Shown here: positions 7,472 to 15,044 of the stretch, one piece after another
How positions within the stretch are numbered: the stretch's first letter is position 1
Layout: the number at the start of each line of letters is the position of its first letter
Source: a virus
Virus record (IMG/VR): IMGVR_UViG_3300047557_000257
Span: 1-30,027 of that record
Reading direction: 5' to 3' (one strand)
Length of the DNA stretch: 30,027 nucleotides
Program-made: the position numbers and the translations under genes
The notes under the pieces: model-generated
Databases searched by the model: none
The model's input: only the letters and a program-made list of their open reading frames with translations
What the model was told of the DNA's origin: nothing

Positions 7472-8458
7472 TTAATTTGCTCCCCAAATATACATTGTTC
7501 CAGCATCAAAATTTGAACCGCTTGAAATAATTGAAACGCTCGTAATTGCAACAGAGCCTTCGTAAAGTCCTTTAGTTATGTAATGACCTGGGTCTGAACC
7601 CGTACTTATGTTTATTCCAGAAACCATATCAAAAAAATGATTGCCAATTTGGTCTGTCAAATCAACAAAAATAGCCCCATCGCAAGTTGATGCAGCATTG
7701 TTGGCTTGGTTTCCTAGTGAAATGCTGGTCTGGCTTGAATAAGCGGATACACCTGAAGGAACGGCATTTGAGTAAGTGGTTTGTGGATTCATAAACATTC
7801 CAAATTGAGTATAATTAGCGCCAGAATCAGAATTGAATCTAATGCGGAATTGGTCACCTGAACCTGCGGAAGCCGCATCTACTAAAATTAGCATTTGTTT
7901 AGCAGATAAACCACTGACTGTTATTGTTGTTGCTCCAGTTAGAGCAGTTCCACCTGCATTTAACAATGTCCAATTAGTAGCACTGCTACTAGCAGCCGCC
8001 CACTTCAACCCCGTAGCCGTACTGGAGTCGGCAGTCAAGACTGTGTTGTTGGCACCAACTGCTAGTCTTGCTGGTACATCTGCGCTAGTAGCGGTGACCA
8101 AATCTCCTTTGGCATCTACCAAAGTATTGCTGATTGCATTAGTTACGCTAAAAGCATTAACTGTCCAGACGGTAGCAATATCATTAGCGGTCAAAGCACT
8201 TAGTCCAGTAATGCTGCTACCGCTAGTAGCGGTATAGTCTACACCACGTTTTTGCAGTACTCCGTTTATAAATAGCAACTCCTGACCTACAGTGTAGGAA
8301 AGTGGCTGGCTATTATCATCATTACCAGAGAGAGATGTTTCACCACCTGATGCTGTCTTTACCCAAGTAGCAATACTTGAGGAAGTTGCTGCTGCGCCTT
8401 GAGAACCAAGACCAGCAACAGTCTGCCACGCAGACCCGTCATATCTTTTAACTGCCAT
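7472..8458 (-). CDS. Tail fibre protein with DAKGDL module
   Basis: The protein (328 aa) opens with MAVKRYDGSAWQTVAG, an attachment motif seen in many fibre proteins, then a beta domain with LLFINGVLQKRGVDYTA (61-77). At 115-120 it has DAKGDL, followed by LAVGANNTVLTADSSTATGLKW, a spacer module also found in the 614-aa fibre next door. The C-terminal 170 residues form a Ser/Thr/Gly-rich beta domain, probably the receptor-binding head. It starts 1 nt after the 614-aa gene with GGGAG upstream. Confidence 0.65.
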   Translation of the reverse strand: MAVKRYDGSAWQTVAGLGSQGAAATSSSIATWVKTASGGETSLSGNDDNSQPLSYTVGQELLFINGVLQKRGVDYTATSGSSITGLSALTANDIATVWTVNAFSVTNAISNTLVDAKGDLVTATSADVPARLAVGANNTVLTADSSTATGLKWAAASSSATNWTLLNAGGTALTGATTITVSGLSAKQMLILVDAASAGSGDQFRIRFNSDSGANYTQFGMFMNPQTTYSNAVPSGVSAYSSQTSISLGNQANNAASTCDGAIFVDLTDQIGNHFFDMVSGINISTGSDPGHYITKGLYEGSVAITSVSIISSGSNFDAGTMYIWGAN

Positions 8459-8459
8459 A

Positions 8460-10304
8460 TTAGTATGCTCCCATAATTGTCATAATTGTTAAGTCAGCAT
8501 CTGATTCGCCAGACTCATCAATCCAAACATCACCAGTTGTAGGTGAGGTTGGAGTTGTGGTTCCGACAAATATTCTTTTACCAGGGTCAGCATCTGTAAC
8601 TGTAATTGGTGATACTTGTACAGTTCCAGTAGTTGCTGTGCTAGTCCCCATACCAGCAAAGTCAATGTAGTCATAGGTTGCTGCTGCACCACCATCAATC
8701 TTTACTTGGCTACCAGCCTGTACTGTTCCCCATTCTACACCAGTACCTGTAGTTTTTAGATACTGTCCGTTAGTTCCGCTAGTTGCTCCAGCGGTTAGGG
8801 TTCCTGATAACGTTGCATTATCAAGGGTAACTGCAGCAATAGTAGATACTGTAGTTCCAGAGGTAATTACTGTTGTACCGATTGTTGGTGCTAGATAACC
8901 AGAAGGTGCTACCTGCCATTCAAGTCCTGTAGCGGTAGCGGAGTTGACTGCTAGTAAGTATCCATTGGTTGCAGCAACTGTTAGTTGGTCAAAGGTATTT
9001 GTGCCAGTACCTACTAGCAAATCTCCCTTTGCATCAAAGGAAGCAGCAACTGCAGCAGCAGCACTGGCTGCGCTGATAGCAGCAGAGTTAGCAGATGTTA
9101 AAGCAGACGAAGCAGATGTTGCTGCACTTGAAGCAGATGTAGCAGCAGCAGTTGCACTGGCTGCAGCAGATGTTGCGCTAGTAGCAGCAGCGGTAGCGCT
9201 AGTAGATGCGCTATTAGCCGAAGTCAATGCTGAGGCAGCAGAGGTGCTTGCCGAGTTAGCGCTGGTTAAAGCAGATGAGGCTGAGGTAGCAGCCGAAGTA
9301 GCCGAAGTAGCAGCAGCACTAGCGGAGTTAGAAGCCGTAGTAGCAGATGCTGCAGCGCTGGTAGCGCTGGTAGCCGCTGCTGTCGCAGAAGCCGCTGCAG
9401 AGGTTGCAGAGGTGGCTGCTGCTGTGGCTGAGGCAGATGCACTATTGGCGCTAGTTAGGGCGCTAGAAGCGCTTGTAGAGGCGCTAGAGGCACTTGTAGC
9501 GGCAGAGGCAGCACTAGTGGCAGCCGAGGCTGCTGAGGTGCTTGCTGCCGTTGCTGAGCCTAGAATGCTATCTACGTAATCCTTAGGGGTAGCAGAGGAG
9601 GCAACCATACCTGCTGAGGACAGACCTGTGATTACTGGTGAACCTGATATTACAGGGCTTGTCAAGGTTTTATTTGTCAAGGTTTGAGTTGCTGTAGCAA
9701 TGACTACCGTACCTGTTGTGTTAGGTAGAGTGATTGTGTTGTCCTGTGTTGGGTCAACTACAGTCAGGGTAGTTTCGTGAGCATCAGCGGTAGAGCCTTC
9801 AAAGACAATGCTTGCCTCGGCACTAGGAGTGCCAGTAAAGGTAGGGTTAGAAATTGTTGGGCTGGTAAGAGTCTTGTTGGTCAGGGTCTGTGTCTTAAGT
9901 GTACCTACTACGACACCCTCGCCTGAGTTGATACCGTGAAGAGTATGACCTGCTCCAGAGCCATCATTGTAATAAGCGTCAGCCTCAGCGTGTAGGTTGG
10001 CATCACGGTAATCTCTACCGATTGCCATATGTCTTACGACTGCACCTGCTGAGTGGTCTTGAGCAGTTGAGCCATCAATGGCTCTGGTTATTGTAAAGGT
10101 GTTAGTAGATACCGCAGTCGCATCTAAAATTTCTTCGAGCGCTGTATCTGGGTCGATAACCAAAGTGAAGGTGCGACCTGCTGGGATTGTTACACCACCT
10201 AGGAGAGCAGTGCCTGACACCACAGTAATTGATGTAGCACCAGATGTAATAGCACCCGTCAGTGTAGATTGCTGCGAACGCGAGGAGTATTGCCGTGTTG
10301 TCAT
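8460..10304 (-). CDS. Tail fibre with long Ala/Ser/Thr stalk
   Basis: Product of 614 aa. The N-terminal 130 residues are beta-rich and probably attach to the tail. TQTLTNKTLTSP occurs twice (138-149 and 206-217), a motif repeated in many phage fibres. Residues 250-421 are almost only Ala, Ser and Thr with Asn, in short repeats consistent with a trimeric fibrous stalk as in Stf-type side-tail fibres. DAKGDL (424-429) begins a spacer module also present in the 328-aa neighbour. The last 120 residues end in VDADPGKRIFVGTTTPTSP and a WIDESGE motif. It begins 8 nt after the adaptor gene. Confidence 0.75.
   Translation of the reverse strand: MTTRQYSSRSQQSTLTGAITSGATSITVVSGTALLGGVTIPAGRTFTLVIDPDTALEEILDATAVSTNTFTITRAIDGSTAQDHSAGAVVRHMAIGRDYRDANLHAEADAYYNDGSGAGHTLHGINSGEGVVVGTLKTQTLTNKTLTSPTISNPTFTGTPSAEASIVFEGSTADAHETTLTVVDPTQDNTITLPNTTGTVVIATATQTLTNKTLTSPVISGSPVITGLSSAGMVASSATPKDYVDSILGSATAASTSAASAATSAASAATSASSASTSASSALTSANSASASATAAATSATSAAASATAAATSATSAAASATTASNSASAAATSATSAATSASSALTSANSASTSAASALTSANSASTSATAAATSATSAAASATAAATSASSAATSASSALTSANSAAISAASAAAAVAASFDAKGDLLVGTGTNTFDQLTVAATNGYLLAVNSATATGLEWQVAPSGYLAPTIGTTVITSGTTVSTIAAVTLDNATLSGTLTAGATSGTNGQYLKTTGTGVEWGTVQAGSQVKIDGGAAATYDYIDFAGMGTSTATTGTVQVSPITVTDADPGKRIFVGTTTPTSPTTGDVWIDESGESDADLTIMTIMGAY
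9042..9557. repeat. Degenerate repeat coding for Ala/Ser/Thr fibre stalk
   Basis: Degenerate short repeats (plus strand GCAGCA, GCTGAGG, GCGCTAG types) cover residues 250-421 of the fibre gene. The low complexity also creates a long open frame on the opposite strand (8944-9579), which I take as a by-product. Repeats of this kind recombine easily, so stalk length may vary among relatives. Confidence 0.7.
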
Positions 10305-10312
10305 TTATGTTC

Positions 10313-11233
10313 CTATCGGGTGTAGTGAACTCGTGGTGGATATTGACCTTGTTGTGCAGAAATCTCCTCACGAAGACGCTGCTGGAATAATGCAAAGAGT
10401 TGACGTGCTGCAGAGTTGGCTGAACCAAATGCTCTCTTAGCGTCAATCTCATCAGCCTGTGGGCTAATCTGAGATGCGCGAGCAGGGTCAAGGTAAGCAA
10501 GTAGTCGGTATGCAGCACCAAGGATGATTACATCCTTAGCAGATGATTGATACCCTGTTACTGTTTCAAAGACATCTGAGCCATTTGTAAAGGCTCCAGG
10601 CTGGGTAACGTACATAACTTTGACTGTGCGACCAGGGGTGATGTAGTCTCTAATTGTTACTGTCTGGCTTCCGCTACCCCAAGTAGCAGTATCTGCCAAT
10701 GGGTCAAAGTCCCAACGCTTAATGCGAATCCACTCTTGAGTAGGTCCGACATCTTGCCACATCATTGTAAGAATATTTTCAATATTTAGATTTTCAAATT
10801 CATAAGTATTTACAGCAGCATTGAAGGTAAATGAGGTCTGCTTGACTGCCATCAACTGCGTGCCTACAGCACGAAGAGTATCATTGATTGCATTCTTAAC
10901 TACATAGCGAGGAAAGATTGGAGAGATGGTTACCTTTGTATCCACAGTGTGGGTGGCAGCAGTAGTGCCTAGATAGCCACGTCCATATGGAGCAATCGTT
11001 GCAGTATTAGCAACACGGTCAAAGGAGTTAACCCACATTAACTCTTCGTCAATCTCAATGATTCCCTTACCGACGTTATCGGTTGAACCAAGAGATAGAA
11101 TCAAAGGCGCTGACGAAGGGGAAGTTAATGTCGTCACCGCAGCGGTTAGATATGTGGAGCGGTCCTGCTGATAGGTGTACCCTGAGAGGTTAATCAAAAC
11201 CTCATCAATCATTTGAGATAATGTTACTGTCAC
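10313..11233 (-). CDS. Head-tail adaptor / tail tubular A-like protein
   Basis: This 306-aa protein has a helical N-terminus (MIDEVLINLSGYT), a central beta part (LSLGSTDNVGKGIIEIDEELMWV) and a strongly helical C-terminus (VIILGAAYRLLAYLDP, then a long Gln/Arg-rich helix). Helix bundles with an inserted beta domain are typical of phage adaptor or connector proteins that sit under the portal (gp4/gp11/gp6-like). Its place after capsid and connector-type genes and before fibres agrees. With no tail-tube or tape-measure gene here, it most likely forms the upper part of a short tail. Start ATG overlaps the upstream stop by 4 nt. Confidence 0.5.
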   Translation of the reverse strand: MTVTLSQMIDEVLINLSGYTYQQDRSTYLTAAVTTLTSPSSAPLILSLGSTDNVGKGIIEIDEELMWVNSFDRVANTATIAPYGRGYLGTTAATHTVDTKVTISPIFPRYVVKNAINDTLRAVGTQLMAVKQTSFTFNAAVNTYEFENLNIENILTMMWQDVGPTQEWIRIKRWDFDPLADTATWGSGSQTVTIRDYITPGRTVKVMYVTQPGAFTNGSDVFETVTGYQSSAKDVIILGAAYRLLAYLDPARASQISPQADEIDAKRAFGSANSAARQLFALFQQRLREEISAQQGQYPPRVHYTR

Positions 11234-11505
11234 AGGTCAATGCTCCTTAACGCATCAGTTGGAGAAAGGTTAGTTGTGCCTGCAAGTTCATTGCAGATTC
11301 CACCCAAAGCCTTGTAATTATTAGGCTGTCGATTAGCATCAGCCTTCTTGTTGAGCGCAGCAATTAGAGCCAAGCCCGTTGTGCCTGCATAGTCGTTGGC
11401 AGCAGCAGTCGGTGCTTGATATGCTGTTAATGCTGGATATGTCCCTCCATTAGCCAAGCGATTCAGTTCGCTTGTAAATGAACTACCTGCTGTGCCTGTT
11501 GCCAT
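11230..11505 (-). CDS. Conserved small virion-region protein
   Basis: The product has 91 aa. It begins MATGTAGSSFTSELNRLANGG and has ATTGLALIAALNKKAD-like and GGICNELAGTTNLSP segments, a sequence type I recognise from other phages of the same structural module but with no assigned role. It is mostly helical and has no membrane segment. It is coupled on both sides: TAATG with the upstream gene and a 4-nt overlap with the adaptor gene, so a connector or head-completion role is plausible. Confidence 0.6.
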   Translation of the reverse strand: MATGTAGSSFTSELNRLANGGTYPALTAYQAPTAAANDYAGTTGLALIAALNKKADANRQPNNYKALGGICNELAGTTNLSPTDALRSIDL

Positions 11506-11666
11506 TACTTGCCTTTCTTCTTGGCTACTGCTGCGTTATCTACCAAGTTAGGGTAAGGTCGTCCTGCTGCCTTAGCCCGCTTCTTTGCTGCTGCCTTTTG
11601 GGCAGGAGTTAGTTTCTTAGAAGTCTTCTTAGGGTTCTTCTTATCCCAGAATGCTTTCTTCACCAT
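11505..11666 (-). CDS. Lysine-rich micro-protein (53 aa)
   Basis: Short ORF with 16 lysines in 53 residues. It begins MVKKAFWDKKNPKKTSKK, continues LTPAQKAAAKKRAKAAGRP and ends in KKKGK. The ATG (11664-11666) overlaps the end of the upstream gene; the stop shares TAATG with the next gene. Composition resembles histone-tail-like or DNA-condensing peptides. One of seven such basic genes in a row. Function unknown. Confidence 0.6.
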   Translation of the reverse strand: MVKKAFWDKKNPKKTSKKLTPAQKAAAKKRAKAAGRPYPNLVDNAAVAKKKGK

Positions 11667-11935
11667 TTCACCTTATCTGCCCAGTAGGCTGCACTCATCT
11701 TGCCTTTTGCAATGTTCTTCTTGTGACGAGCCTTGAATGATTTCTGACGTGCTGTTGGTTTCTTGTCACCAGTCACACCCTGTTGTCCGAAACGAATTGT
11801 CTTTACTTGGCTGCCTTCTTTAGCCACAACTACGTGTGACTTAGTCGGATGGTTAGGGGTACGCTTAGGCTTGTTAAAGCCAGATACGCCTGCTCTCTTA
11901 AGCCTTGGGTCTCTCTTGCTTTCCATATTCCCCAT
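11660..11935 (-). CDS. DUF5872-like basic protein
   Basis: Product of 91 aa, rich in Lys and Arg. The stretch KTIRFGQQGVTG (45-56) and the end FKARHKKNIAKGKMSAAYWA then DKVKW match what I know of the DUF5872 family, small proteins in many viruses and some bacteria with no known function. The N-terminus (RDPRLKRAGVSGFNKPKRTP) is shared with phage members. Start at 11935 is used; an ATG three codons on (11926) is an alternative. It overlaps the upstream 49-aa gene by 38 nt. Confidence 0.7.
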   Translation of the reverse strand: MGNMESKRDPRLKRAGVSGFNKPKRTPNHPTKSHVVVAKEGSQVKTIRFGQQGVTGDKKPTARQKSFKARHKKNIAKGKMSAAYWADKVKW

Positions 11936-12047
11936 ACTTTCCTAGTACTGATTGAACTCTGCCATCTTTGCGAAGACGCACCACATATCCATCTTTAATC
12001 TGGATTGGGTTGAACCCGTGATGCGCCTTGCCTTTTCCTGATGACAT
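11898..12047 (-). CDS. Small basic protein (49 aa)
   Basis: A 49-aa ORF in TAATG coupling with the upstream gene. It starts MSSGKGKAHHGFNPIQIKDG, has a short beta hairpin (GYVVRLRKDGRVQSVLG) and ends GEYGKQERPKA. It is less lysine-rich than its neighbours (7 Lys). Family members with the hairpin exist in related phages to my recollection, without function. Confidence 0.5.
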   Translation of the reverse strand: MSSGKGKAHHGFNPIQIKDGYVVRLRKDGRVQSVLGKYGEYGKQERPKA

Positions 12048-12220
12048 TATTTCTTTTTCTTTAGAGCAGCAAGAAGAGCCTTGTCCATAGCCATCTCACG
12101 CTTTTCTTCTAGTCGTTCGCGTTTCTTCTCGGCTGCTGAGTACTTCTTTTTTTCTTTCTTAAGTACAACAGTTACCTTTACACCTTTAGAGGCTGCCTTC
12201 TTTTTCTTCTTTGCTGGCAT
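12047..12220 (-). CDS. Lysine-rich micro-protein (57 aa)
   Basis: Twenty of 57 residues are lysine. The protein begins MPAKKKKKAASKGVKVTVVL, continues into a charged helix (SAAEKKRERLEEKREMAMD) and ends LLAALKKKK. Both ends are coupled through TAATG. Extremely basic with no hydrophobic core; a nucleic-acid-binding or capsid-interior peptide is the natural guess. Confidence 0.55.
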   Translation of the reverse strand: MPAKKKKKAASKGVKVTVVLKKEKKKYSAAEKKRERLEEKREMAMDKALLAALKKKK

Positions 12221-12402
12221 TATTTCTTCCTCTTCTTTTTAGACATCCCTGCTTGCGACAAAGCAATAGCGATAGCCTGCTTACGATTCTTTACTACTGG
12301 TGCCTTCTTTGGACCCTTTGGGTCCTTGCCTGAATGAAGTGTGCCAGCCTTAAACTCTCTCATAACCTTAGAGACTTTTTTCTGCTTTGCTGTCTTCTTC
12401 AT
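12220..12402 (-). CDS. DUF6496-like basic protein
   Basis: The 60-aa product starts at the ATG of TAATG (12402), not at an in-frame GTG further up. The pattern VMREFKAGTLHSGK followed by KNRKQAIAIALSQAGMSKKK matches DUF6496, a short family with the hallmark QAIAIALS-AG that is common in phages and bacteria and of unknown role. Eighteen lysines. It is one of the seven basic micro-genes and is coupled to both neighbours. Confidence 0.7.
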   Translation of the reverse strand: MKKTAKQKKVSKVMREFKAGTLHSGKDPKGPKKAPVVKNRKQAIAIALSQAGMSKKKRKK

Positions 12403-12560
12403 TATTTCCACCAAGGATATTTCTGCTTCATAATTTTATCGAAGGTGGCTCCTTGATTACCCTGAGTCACTAGACCTGGGTTTGGATTAGCGAGGTTACC
12501 AATGCGGGTCTTACCTGCTTTTGGCTTTTCCTCTTCCATTTTTCTTTTCTTGGCTGGCAT
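12402..12560 (-). CDS. Small basic protein (52 aa)
   Basis: This ORF lies between two TAATG junctions. It starts MPAKKRKMEEEKPKAGKTRI, then GNLANPNPGLVTQGNQGATF, and ends KIMKQKYPWWK. A Lys-rich start and an aromatic end suggest a short peptide docking on another virion protein. I do not recognise a family. Confidence 0.5.
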   Translation of the reverse strand: MPAKKRKMEEEKPKAGKTRIGNLANPNPGLVTQGNQGATFDKIMKQKYPWWK

Positions 12561-12691
12561 TACTTCTTCTTGCCCATCTTCTTCATTGACTTCTTGGCTG
12601 CTGCTTTCTTAGCCATTTTCTTTTCTGCCATCTTAGCCATCTTCTTACCCTTGGCTGTGTATGGGAACTTCTTATCGCCTACCATTGGCAT
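12560..12691 (-). CDS. Lysine-rich micro-protein (43 aa)
   Basis: The first and most extreme of the basic micro-genes: 17 lysines in 43 residues, with Lys/Ala/Met repeats (KKMAKMAEKKMAKK) after MPMVGDKKFPYTAKG. Low-complexity H1-like character. The start follows AGGAG, which lies in the last codons of the upstream gene, and the stop forms TAATG with the next ORF. Confidence 0.6.
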   Translation of the reverse strand: MPMVGDKKFPYTAKGKKMAKMAEKKMAKKAAAKKSMKKMGKKK

Positions 12692-12693
12692 AT

Positions 12694-13005
12694 CTATACT
12701 CCTAGTTCTTTCATTACCTCTGCTGATTTTTTATTGATGTGTTTTGCTGGAGGCATCTTCTCGGCGTTGTATGCCCGCCCCAATGTCTCGCTTGCTTTTA
12801 CCGCCTCCTGAATCTTCTTCATAGAAGTTCCAGCAGGTTGAATGCCTTGGGCTCTTGCTTCCTTGTAGGCATCCAATTCTTTATTGAAGGATTTGTTAGA
12901 CATTACCTTCTTGCTATTTGCATCCCCAGTATTCATTTGTAAAGTCATCGCCTTGCAACCAAAGCAATCCTCTACAGGTTCGGGATGATGTTCCCAGTGC
13001 TTCAT
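12694..13005 (-). CDS. CFGC-motif protein of the head module
   Basis: Product of 103 aa. The N-terminus is HWEHHPEPVEDCFGCK: H3, H6 and H7 with C14 and C17 could coordinate a metal. This HHPE...CFGCK signature is frequent in actinobacteriophages in my recollection, in proteins of unknown function. The remainder is a basic helical region with a linker (ARAQGIQPAGTS). The start overlaps the preceding stop by 4 nt. A structural zinc site in a small head or connector protein is possible. Confidence 0.65.
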   Translation of the reverse strand: MKHWEHHPEPVEDCFGCKAMTLQMNTGDANSKKVMSNKSFNKELDAYKEARAQGIQPAGTSMKKIQEAVKASETLGRAYNAEKMPPAKHINKKSAEVMKELGV

Positions 13006-13277
13006 AGTTCAGTAAAGTTACTTTCTGTTACACCTACATTGCCTGCAATCAAAGCAGCCTTTGTAGCATCATCAACTGTATAGTTATATCCACCGCGATA
13101 TACCTGAGGATAATTAGGTAGGCTCTCGTCTAGCGGATAACGTATTTGTTGATACGTCCCTGTTGTTGGATTCATCACGATTGTTATGCCTCTCGCGAGT
13201 CTGTAAAACTCAAAGAGTCTTTGCACTCCCGTGAACCCTTCGTCCACCGTAGGTGGAGTAAATCTCCATTCAGCCAT
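13002..13277 (-). CDS. Conserved small protein after capsid gene
   Basis: The ATG at 13277 (MAEWRFTPPTVDEG) has AGGAGG at ideal spacing; a GTG 24 nt upstream is therefore rejected. The 91-aa product contains RLFEFYRLARGITIV, an RYPLDESLPNY segment, YRGGYNY, and ATKAALIAGNVGVTESNF at the end. Homologous small proteins appear right after capsid genes in related phages. It may be a head-tail joining or decoration protein, but nothing in the sequence proves this. Confidence 0.6.
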   Translation of the reverse strand: MAEWRFTPPTVDEGFTGVQRLFEFYRLARGITIVMNPTTGTYQQIRYPLDESLPNYPQVYRGGYNYTVDDATKAALIAGNVGVTESNFTEL

Positions 13278-13302
13278 AAGTCCTCCTAGTGAACTCACCA
13301 CC

Positions 13303-13326
13303 AGGCAGAGTTTCTAGGCTCTGCCT
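13303..13326 (-). other. Hairpin behind the major capsid gene
   Basis: Perfect 8-bp inverted repeat AGGCAGAG (13303-13310) / CTCTGCCT (13319-13326) with an 8-nt loop, 13 nt after the capsid stop codon. There is no T-tract on the minus strand, so termination would be partial at most. It may protect the capsid mRNA 3' end from exonucleases. Confidence 0.5.
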
Positions 13327-13339
13327 GACAGTCAATCAA

Positions 13340-14542
13340 CTAAAGAGCAGCGATTGAGGAACCAGATGTAATACGGAACAACGCTTCGTCACGGTAGACT
13401 GCGAAGCCAAGTACGCCGTACCAGCCCATTGGGCGGAAGCGCATCAACTTATCAGTTACGTTACCGATAACTACGTGTGGCTCTTCAGCAACGGCTTCTG
13501 CCATAGCCTGAGCACCGCACACGATTGTGTTGAATACACGTGTTACTGGAGTTACAGTGATTGTTGTAGAAACAGTTACTGCACCAGTGTTTGCTGTATC
13601 AACAGTGAAGGTTGTGGTTGAACCAGATGTTGAGATTGCAGTAATCTTTGCGCCTGAAGCGATACCTGTTCCAGCAATCTTGTCGCCAACCTCAGCGCGG
13701 GTTGCGATAACAGCAGATGAAGCAACACCGAAGGTGAAGCCTGCTGAAGTACCTGCAACGGTTACAGGGGTTGTAGCAAGAGCAGACTGGTCTGCACCTG
13801 TCTTAGCATTGTATAGACGTGGGGACTCAACGAAGAATGCACCTTCGTAAGTTCCGATTTCGCCTGCCCAAATGTTGTTAACAGCAGGTACTGTTTGTGC
13901 GTGAACGAAGTTCCAGCCCAAGTTTCCAGATTCTGCACGAAGGTCGTGTGAAACCTCTGGGTGGATACCAGCCCAGAAATCGCTACCACGACGAGCCTTA
14001 GCCTTGTTAGCGCGTAGTTTAGCAACTGCGCGGCGGATGTCTGCAGAATCGATTGTATCAGCAGCATCTACGTTAGCAACAGCAGTCGCGTTACCTGCGA
14101 AGATATTGTTTGTACCAGAGCGTAGAGTTGTCATTGCAACTGTGTCGATTGAGTCAGCAAGGTTGTAAGCAATGATGTTTGCAATCGCTGGGTCGACATC
14201 TGCAAGTGAGAACAACTCAAGTGCGCGGGTTACTAGTACTGCATTACCGTACTCATTAAGAGTAATGGTTACTGAAGTAGGTGTTGTTAGTGCAACTGCA
14301 TCTGGGTCTGTTGTTTCAGTCAGAGTTCCAGTTGCCTGGTCTAGGTCAACGTAGCGTTGTAGAACAACTGTTGAACCTGGGAATGCTTGACGGGCAGGGC
14401 GCTTATCTGCTACAGAACGGATTAGAGGTTCTGAACGGAGAGCGAACTCGAGAAGGCGGTCATATGCCTTCTGTACGAGACCTGCGCCACCAACTGTTCC
14501 ACCGAGCGAACCGCTCGATGTATCTGTATAGGCGTTTGACAT
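13340..14542 (-). CDS. Major capsid protein, N4 gp56-like HK97 fold
   Basis: A 400-aa protein that fits the N4-gp56-type major capsid family: GSTVVLQRYVDLDQATGTL (56-74), TLTETTDPD (73-81), an ITLNEYGNAVLVTRALEL strand-helix part (93-110), DIRRAVAKLRANKAKARRGS (169-187), AGIHPEVSHDLR (191-202), and ALFRITS near the C-terminus. Residues about 257-334 (13541-13774) are a Thr/Ser/Val-rich beta segment interrupting the core, likely an inserted surface domain. The protein builds the icosahedral shell. It follows the scaffold-like gene with AGGAGA upstream of the ATG. Confidence 0.85.
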   Translation of the reverse strand: MSNAYTDTSSGSLGGTVGGAGLVQKAYDRLLEFALRSEPLIRSVADKRPARQAFPGSTVVLQRYVDLDQATGTLTETTDPDAVALTTPTSVTITLNEYGNAVLVTRALELFSLADVDPAIANIIAYNLADSIDTVAMTTLRSGTNNIFAGNATAVANVDAADTIDSADIRRAVAKLRANKAKARRGSDFWAGIHPEVSHDLRAESGNLGWNFVHAQTVPAVNNIWAGEIGTYEGAFFVESPRLYNAKTGADQSALATTPVTVAGTSAGFTFGVASSAVIATRAEVGDKIAGTGIASGAKITAISTSGSTTTFTVDTANTGAVTVSTTITVTPVTRVFNTIVCGAQAMAEAVAEEPHVVIGNVTDKLMRFRPMGWYGVLGFAVYRDEALFRITSGSSIAAL

Positions 14543-14576
14543 TAGTTTTAGTCTCCTTGACTATGAACGGATTTAA

Positions 14577-15044
14577 TTAACCTTGCTGACGAAGCAGTGA
14601 CAAAATTTCATCTGCAGAACTTGCGTTCTGTAGTTTCATCTCAAAGTCTTCTGCTTTGTCTGGCGTAATCGCACGAGAGGTGAAAGCATCTTGCTGACGG
14701 AGTGCCGCAATATCTGCTTTACTTTCTGAATCGTCTGATGTCTTAAGTCCAAAGAGGTCGCCATTATCCTCGAGCCAGGTTGAAACTGTCTCCTCGTTAA
14801 TGTCTTCCAAGTCTTTCATAATAAGACGTGCAGCCTTAGCATTTACGCCTTTCTTTTCCAGTACCTGACGGACGGTCTGCTCACGCTGCGCCTTGGTAAA
14901 AGTCTCAAGTTGCTCTGTAAGTTCCTTGATACGCTTCTCATCTGCTCGCTTAGCCTTGCGTAACTTCTTTACTAAGTCACCGCCATCGAGTTGTGAATCG
15001 TTATCTAGGTCATCGTCTTCGTCGTCCCAGTAATTGTTGCTCAT
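14577..15044 (-). CDS. Capsid scaffolding protein
   Basis: The ATG at 15044 (MSNNYWDDEDDDL) has GGAGGT at good spacing; the in-frame GTG 12 nt upstream is less likely. The 155-aa product has a very acidic N-terminus, a coiled coil (about residues 25-60, LRKAKRADEKRIKELTEQLE), and an acidic, Gln-rich end. This composition and the place immediately before the capsid gene are typical of phage scaffolds, which guide procapsid assembly and are then lost, often by proteolysis. The HslV-like protease in this operon could be the enzyme that removes it. Confidence 0.65.
   Translation of the reverse strand: MSNNYWDDEDDDLDNDSQLDGGDLVKKLRKAKRADEKRIKELTEQLETFTKAQREQTVRQVLEKKGVNAKAARLIMKDLEDINEETVSTWLEDNGDLFGLKTSDDSESKADIAALRQQDAFTSRAITPDKAEDFEMKLQNASSADEILSLLRQQG

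Noticed and set aside
8944-9579. 211-codon plus-strand ORF rich in Ala/Val/Glu
   Set aside because: It is the antisense mirror of the Ala/Ser/Thr stalk repeat; no ribosome binding site and composition follows the repeat.
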